This document shows, in pieces, positions 61,930 to 64,000 of a stretch of 64,000 bases of DNA. Both the position numbers and the translations under genes were made by a program. The stretch lies in NCBI GenBank assembly GCA_965153355.1, contig OZ231127.1, forward strand, positions 30,690,001 through 30,754,000. Direction: 5' to 3'. Origin of the DNA: Flaccisagitta enflata. Taxonomy: Eukaryota; Chaetognatha; Sagittoidea; Aphragmophora. Numbering within the stretch: position 1 is the stretch's first letter; every line of letters begins with the position of its first letter. The notes beneath the pieces were generated by a model. It made no database searches and was not told the DNA's origin. It saw only the letters and a list, made by a program, of their open reading frames with translations.

Positions 61930-62563
61930 CCACGCGTACCAAAAAAAAAAAAAAAAAGACGCACCTGGTCATTTATTGATAGAACAGACAAAAAAAAATG
62001 TTCAAAATCTTTTCCATTGAAAGTATTTTGAAGATTTTTGAATTTTCTTTCAATCTAGACCAGTCCCAGGTCTGTATTTCACACCGTTAAAAAGTTACAG
62101 CCAGTCAAAGACGACTACTATTTTAAGCACATGACAAATTACAAAATCATCAAAAAAATTGTTTATTGTTTCTTTATCTTATGAAATTACCTAAGAAGAA
62201 TTTTCAACTATTTTTCAGTCAGAGTAATTTTGAAGATTTTCGAATTTTCTTTCATTCTAGACCAATCCCAAGTCTGCATCTCAAACGGTTTAAAAGTTAC
62301 AGCTAATCAAAGTGAAGCACTGATAATCTTGAATTCTGTTTCTCTTATGGAATTGTGAAAACGATTCCTAACTTTTTTTACTCTTTTTTTTTACTACGCC
62401 CAAACGCCTCAAGATTAAGAACTTTTTCTTTTTGATTCTCAAAGGTTAAAAACTTGGCTTTTCAATAGTGCAAAACATTTAACTTGAAATCAAAGAAAAA
62501 ATGGCTAAAATGGTCATTTAAAAGTGCGTCTTTTTTTGTTTTTTGTTTTTTTGATTCGCATGG
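61930..62563. mobile_element. TA-flanked TIR MITE related to 20037-20447
   Basis: Ends CCACGCGTACCAAAAAA and inverse of CCATGCGAATCAAAAAAAC, then GACGCAC; TA at 61928-61929 and 62564-62565. The core block TTTTGAAGATTTT.GAATTTTC followed by TAGACCA.TCCCA occurs twice (62030 and 62230), explaining the greater length. Confidence 0.82.
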
Positions 62564-62754
62564 TAGTTCAGATAATGCCTTTGACTTAGGTAATGTGATG
62601 TGAGTGAAGTGTGAACACTGAACACTGCACTATTCATCGCTTTTCTACACGAAGGCTAGATTCTTTACGTCGTGAGATGGACTTCACATGATCACAGTTA
62701 GAATGAATCTTTACACAGTAGTGTTTTGATCCAAAAACTAAGCCAAGTAGGCCA

Positions 62755-62845
62755 AGTAGGTGCGCCGTGTGGATTGTCGAACGTTTGCGTTACCAACCAA
62801 CCAACTGACAGATCAACCGACCAACGTTGGCGCACCTAAAAACAG
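62755..62845 (-). mobile_element. Minimal family A element with GGTGCGCC ends
   Basis: TAGGTGCGCC (62758-62767) and GGCGCACCTA (62830-62839) are exact inverse repeats around ACCAACCAACCAACTGAC; only about 90 bp, followed by AAAAAC. Confidence 0.75.
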
Positions 62846-63014
62846 CATAATGAATCCGCATAGTAAGCTTCGAAGAAGTGTGTACCTAGATCGATATATC
62901 AAAGCCGAGACAGACACAGACAGACAGAAAGGCACACGGACAGACGGACAGTAAAAACAGACGAAGGGAGAGAATACCTCATAGTATATCTAATTCAGCA
63001 TACATCTGACCCAA

Positions 63015-63202
63015 TAAATGATCAGAGATGCAGATTCCGCAAGCTGCCGCGTAGCAGAATTGGTCTCTCAAGAGCTGCCGCAGCTTTTACTCACTATTGA
63101 TAGTATCATTCTGTCTTCTGTCTCTCAATTTAGTATGTTCTTTCATTCTTTCTTTCATTCTTTCTTTCTTTCTTTCATTCTTTCATTCTTTCATTCTTTC
63201 AT

Positions 63203-63262
<60 letters not shown>

Positions 63263-63344
63263 TCAAAATTTCTCTCTCTTTCTTTCTCTTACTTTTCATG
63301 TTTCTTTCATGTTACTTTTCATGTTCTTTCATTCTTTCTTTCAT

Positions 63345-63416
<72 letters not shown>

Positions 63417-63580
63417 TCAAAATTTCTCTCTCTTTCTTTCTCTTACTTTTCATGTTTCTTGTTTCCTTTCTTCTTTACCCCTTTCATTGCCTTCTCTTTC
63501 CCCTCCTGCCGCATCTGCCGCACATTGGGCCTTGCCTGCCGCGTAGCATTGCTACTTTGCTACCATGAATCTGCATCTCT
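63015..63580. mobile_element. Putative TIR element filled with two (TTTC)n arrays
   Basis: CAGAGATGCAGATTC (63021) and inverse GAATCTGCATCTCTG (63568). Inside, (TTTC)n blocks 63128-63263 and 63325-63418 each end in AAAATTTCTCTCTCTTTC and CTTACTTTTCATG, so the array was duplicated. Confidence 0.7.
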
Positions 63581-63810
63581 GTAAATGATTGACACTTATT
63601 CCTAAAGGGAGGACGCATGAGAGGGAAATATTAAACTAGGCGTTGGCAGTTCTTAGTTCCAGCGCGGTTTTCATTTTCTACGCCAGATTTTCTCTCACCA
63701 CGCTTCAAACTCCGAAGGTCCTCGAATGTGTTGAACCCATCATGCCTTTTATGCCCTAGCATCTGGTTTCATTACGACCTCCCTTTTCTTTGTCCTCTTT
63801 CTTCGTTCTG

Positions 63811-64000
63811 TTTTTTAGTCGCGTGCACGCGACTCTACACTTTGCCGTGTTGGTCGGTAGGTCGGTAGGTCGGTCCGTCGGTCGGTCCGTCGGTCGGTCC
63901 ATCCGTCACATTTTTAAAATCATAACTTTTTAAGGTATTTTAAGGTAATTTAAGGTACTCTAGGGTATTTTAGGGTACATTAGGGTACTTCAGGGTTCAT
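63811..64000 (+). mobile_element. Family A element, cut by the window edge
   Basis: AGTCGCGTGC-ACGCGACT hairpin at 63818, (GGTC)n to 63905, core of TTTTAAGGTA / TTTTAGGGTA units running off the window. Confidence 0.88.

Noticed and set aside
63920-64000. Telomere-like TTTTAGGGTA repeats at the window end
   Set aside because: Units are irregular (TTTTAAGGTA, TTTTAGGGTA, ACATTAGGGT) and form the core of a family A element; other A copies have equivalent tandem cores.

Overview
The window is animal (metazoan) nuclear DNA with very low gene density. The evidence is one intron-containing gene with canonical GT-AG introns, a receptor family best known from animals, and a dense load of microsatellites, minisatellites and small non-autonomous transposable elements (TEs). 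The species cannot be named from the sequence; an invertebrate is likely because the receptor is far from any vertebrate subtype and the repeats are of a (GTCY)n-bearing, DINE/Helentron-like style.

The only protein-coding gene I can support is on the + strand at 37510-49396: five coding exons, with all intron phases agreeing, encoding a 491-residue pentameric (Cys-loop) ligand-gated ion channel subunit. It has a signal peptide, a Cys-rich N-terminal extension, an extracellular beta-sandwich domain, a Cys-loop with 14 instead of 13 intervening residues, four membrane segments with a cation-channel-like M2, and a highly charged M3-M4 loop. Its introns are packed with TEs, and several splice sites lie within about 0-13 bp of a TE end or a microsatellite.

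Everything else is repeat structure. Family A (more than 20 copies, e.g. 10851-11057, 40487-40749, 51192-51460, 61317-61534) has a 5' hairpin, a (GTCY)n tract, a short core, a subterminal inverted repeat near the 3' end and a 3' end reading CCTTGTT. I read it as a Helentron-associated (DINE-like) non-autonomous family. Family B (2085-2556, 30468-32152, 33774-35647, 38516-38943, 41950-44045, 51540-52085) has a 5' hairpin, then inverted arms carrying a GC-rich hairpin around a ~21-bp minisatellite. TA-flanked palindromic MITEs lie at 6449-7419, 13085-13614, 20037-20447, 27077-28428, 39881-40388, 58911-59087, 59207-59715 and 61930-62563. hAT-like insertions with 8-bp target duplications lie at 30599-31410 and 31419-31757.

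Layout: 1-4.6 kb sparse sequence with microsatellites and a nested A/B insertion; 4.6-7.5 kb a tandem unit disrupted by two TEs; 9-13.7 kb microsatellite-rich tetra- and hexanucleotide arrays; 14.1-16.2 kb a three-copy ~680-bp tandem repeat; 16.9-20.9 kb a degenerate minisatellite; 21-30 kb sparse sequence with a 1.35-kb TIR element; 30.5-35.7 kb the B/hAT cluster; 37.5-49.4 kb the receptor gene; 49.4-64 kb foldback elements, B and A copies and long dinucleotide tracts. Long open frames across simple repeats (up to 311 codons) are artefacts and are not annotated as genes.
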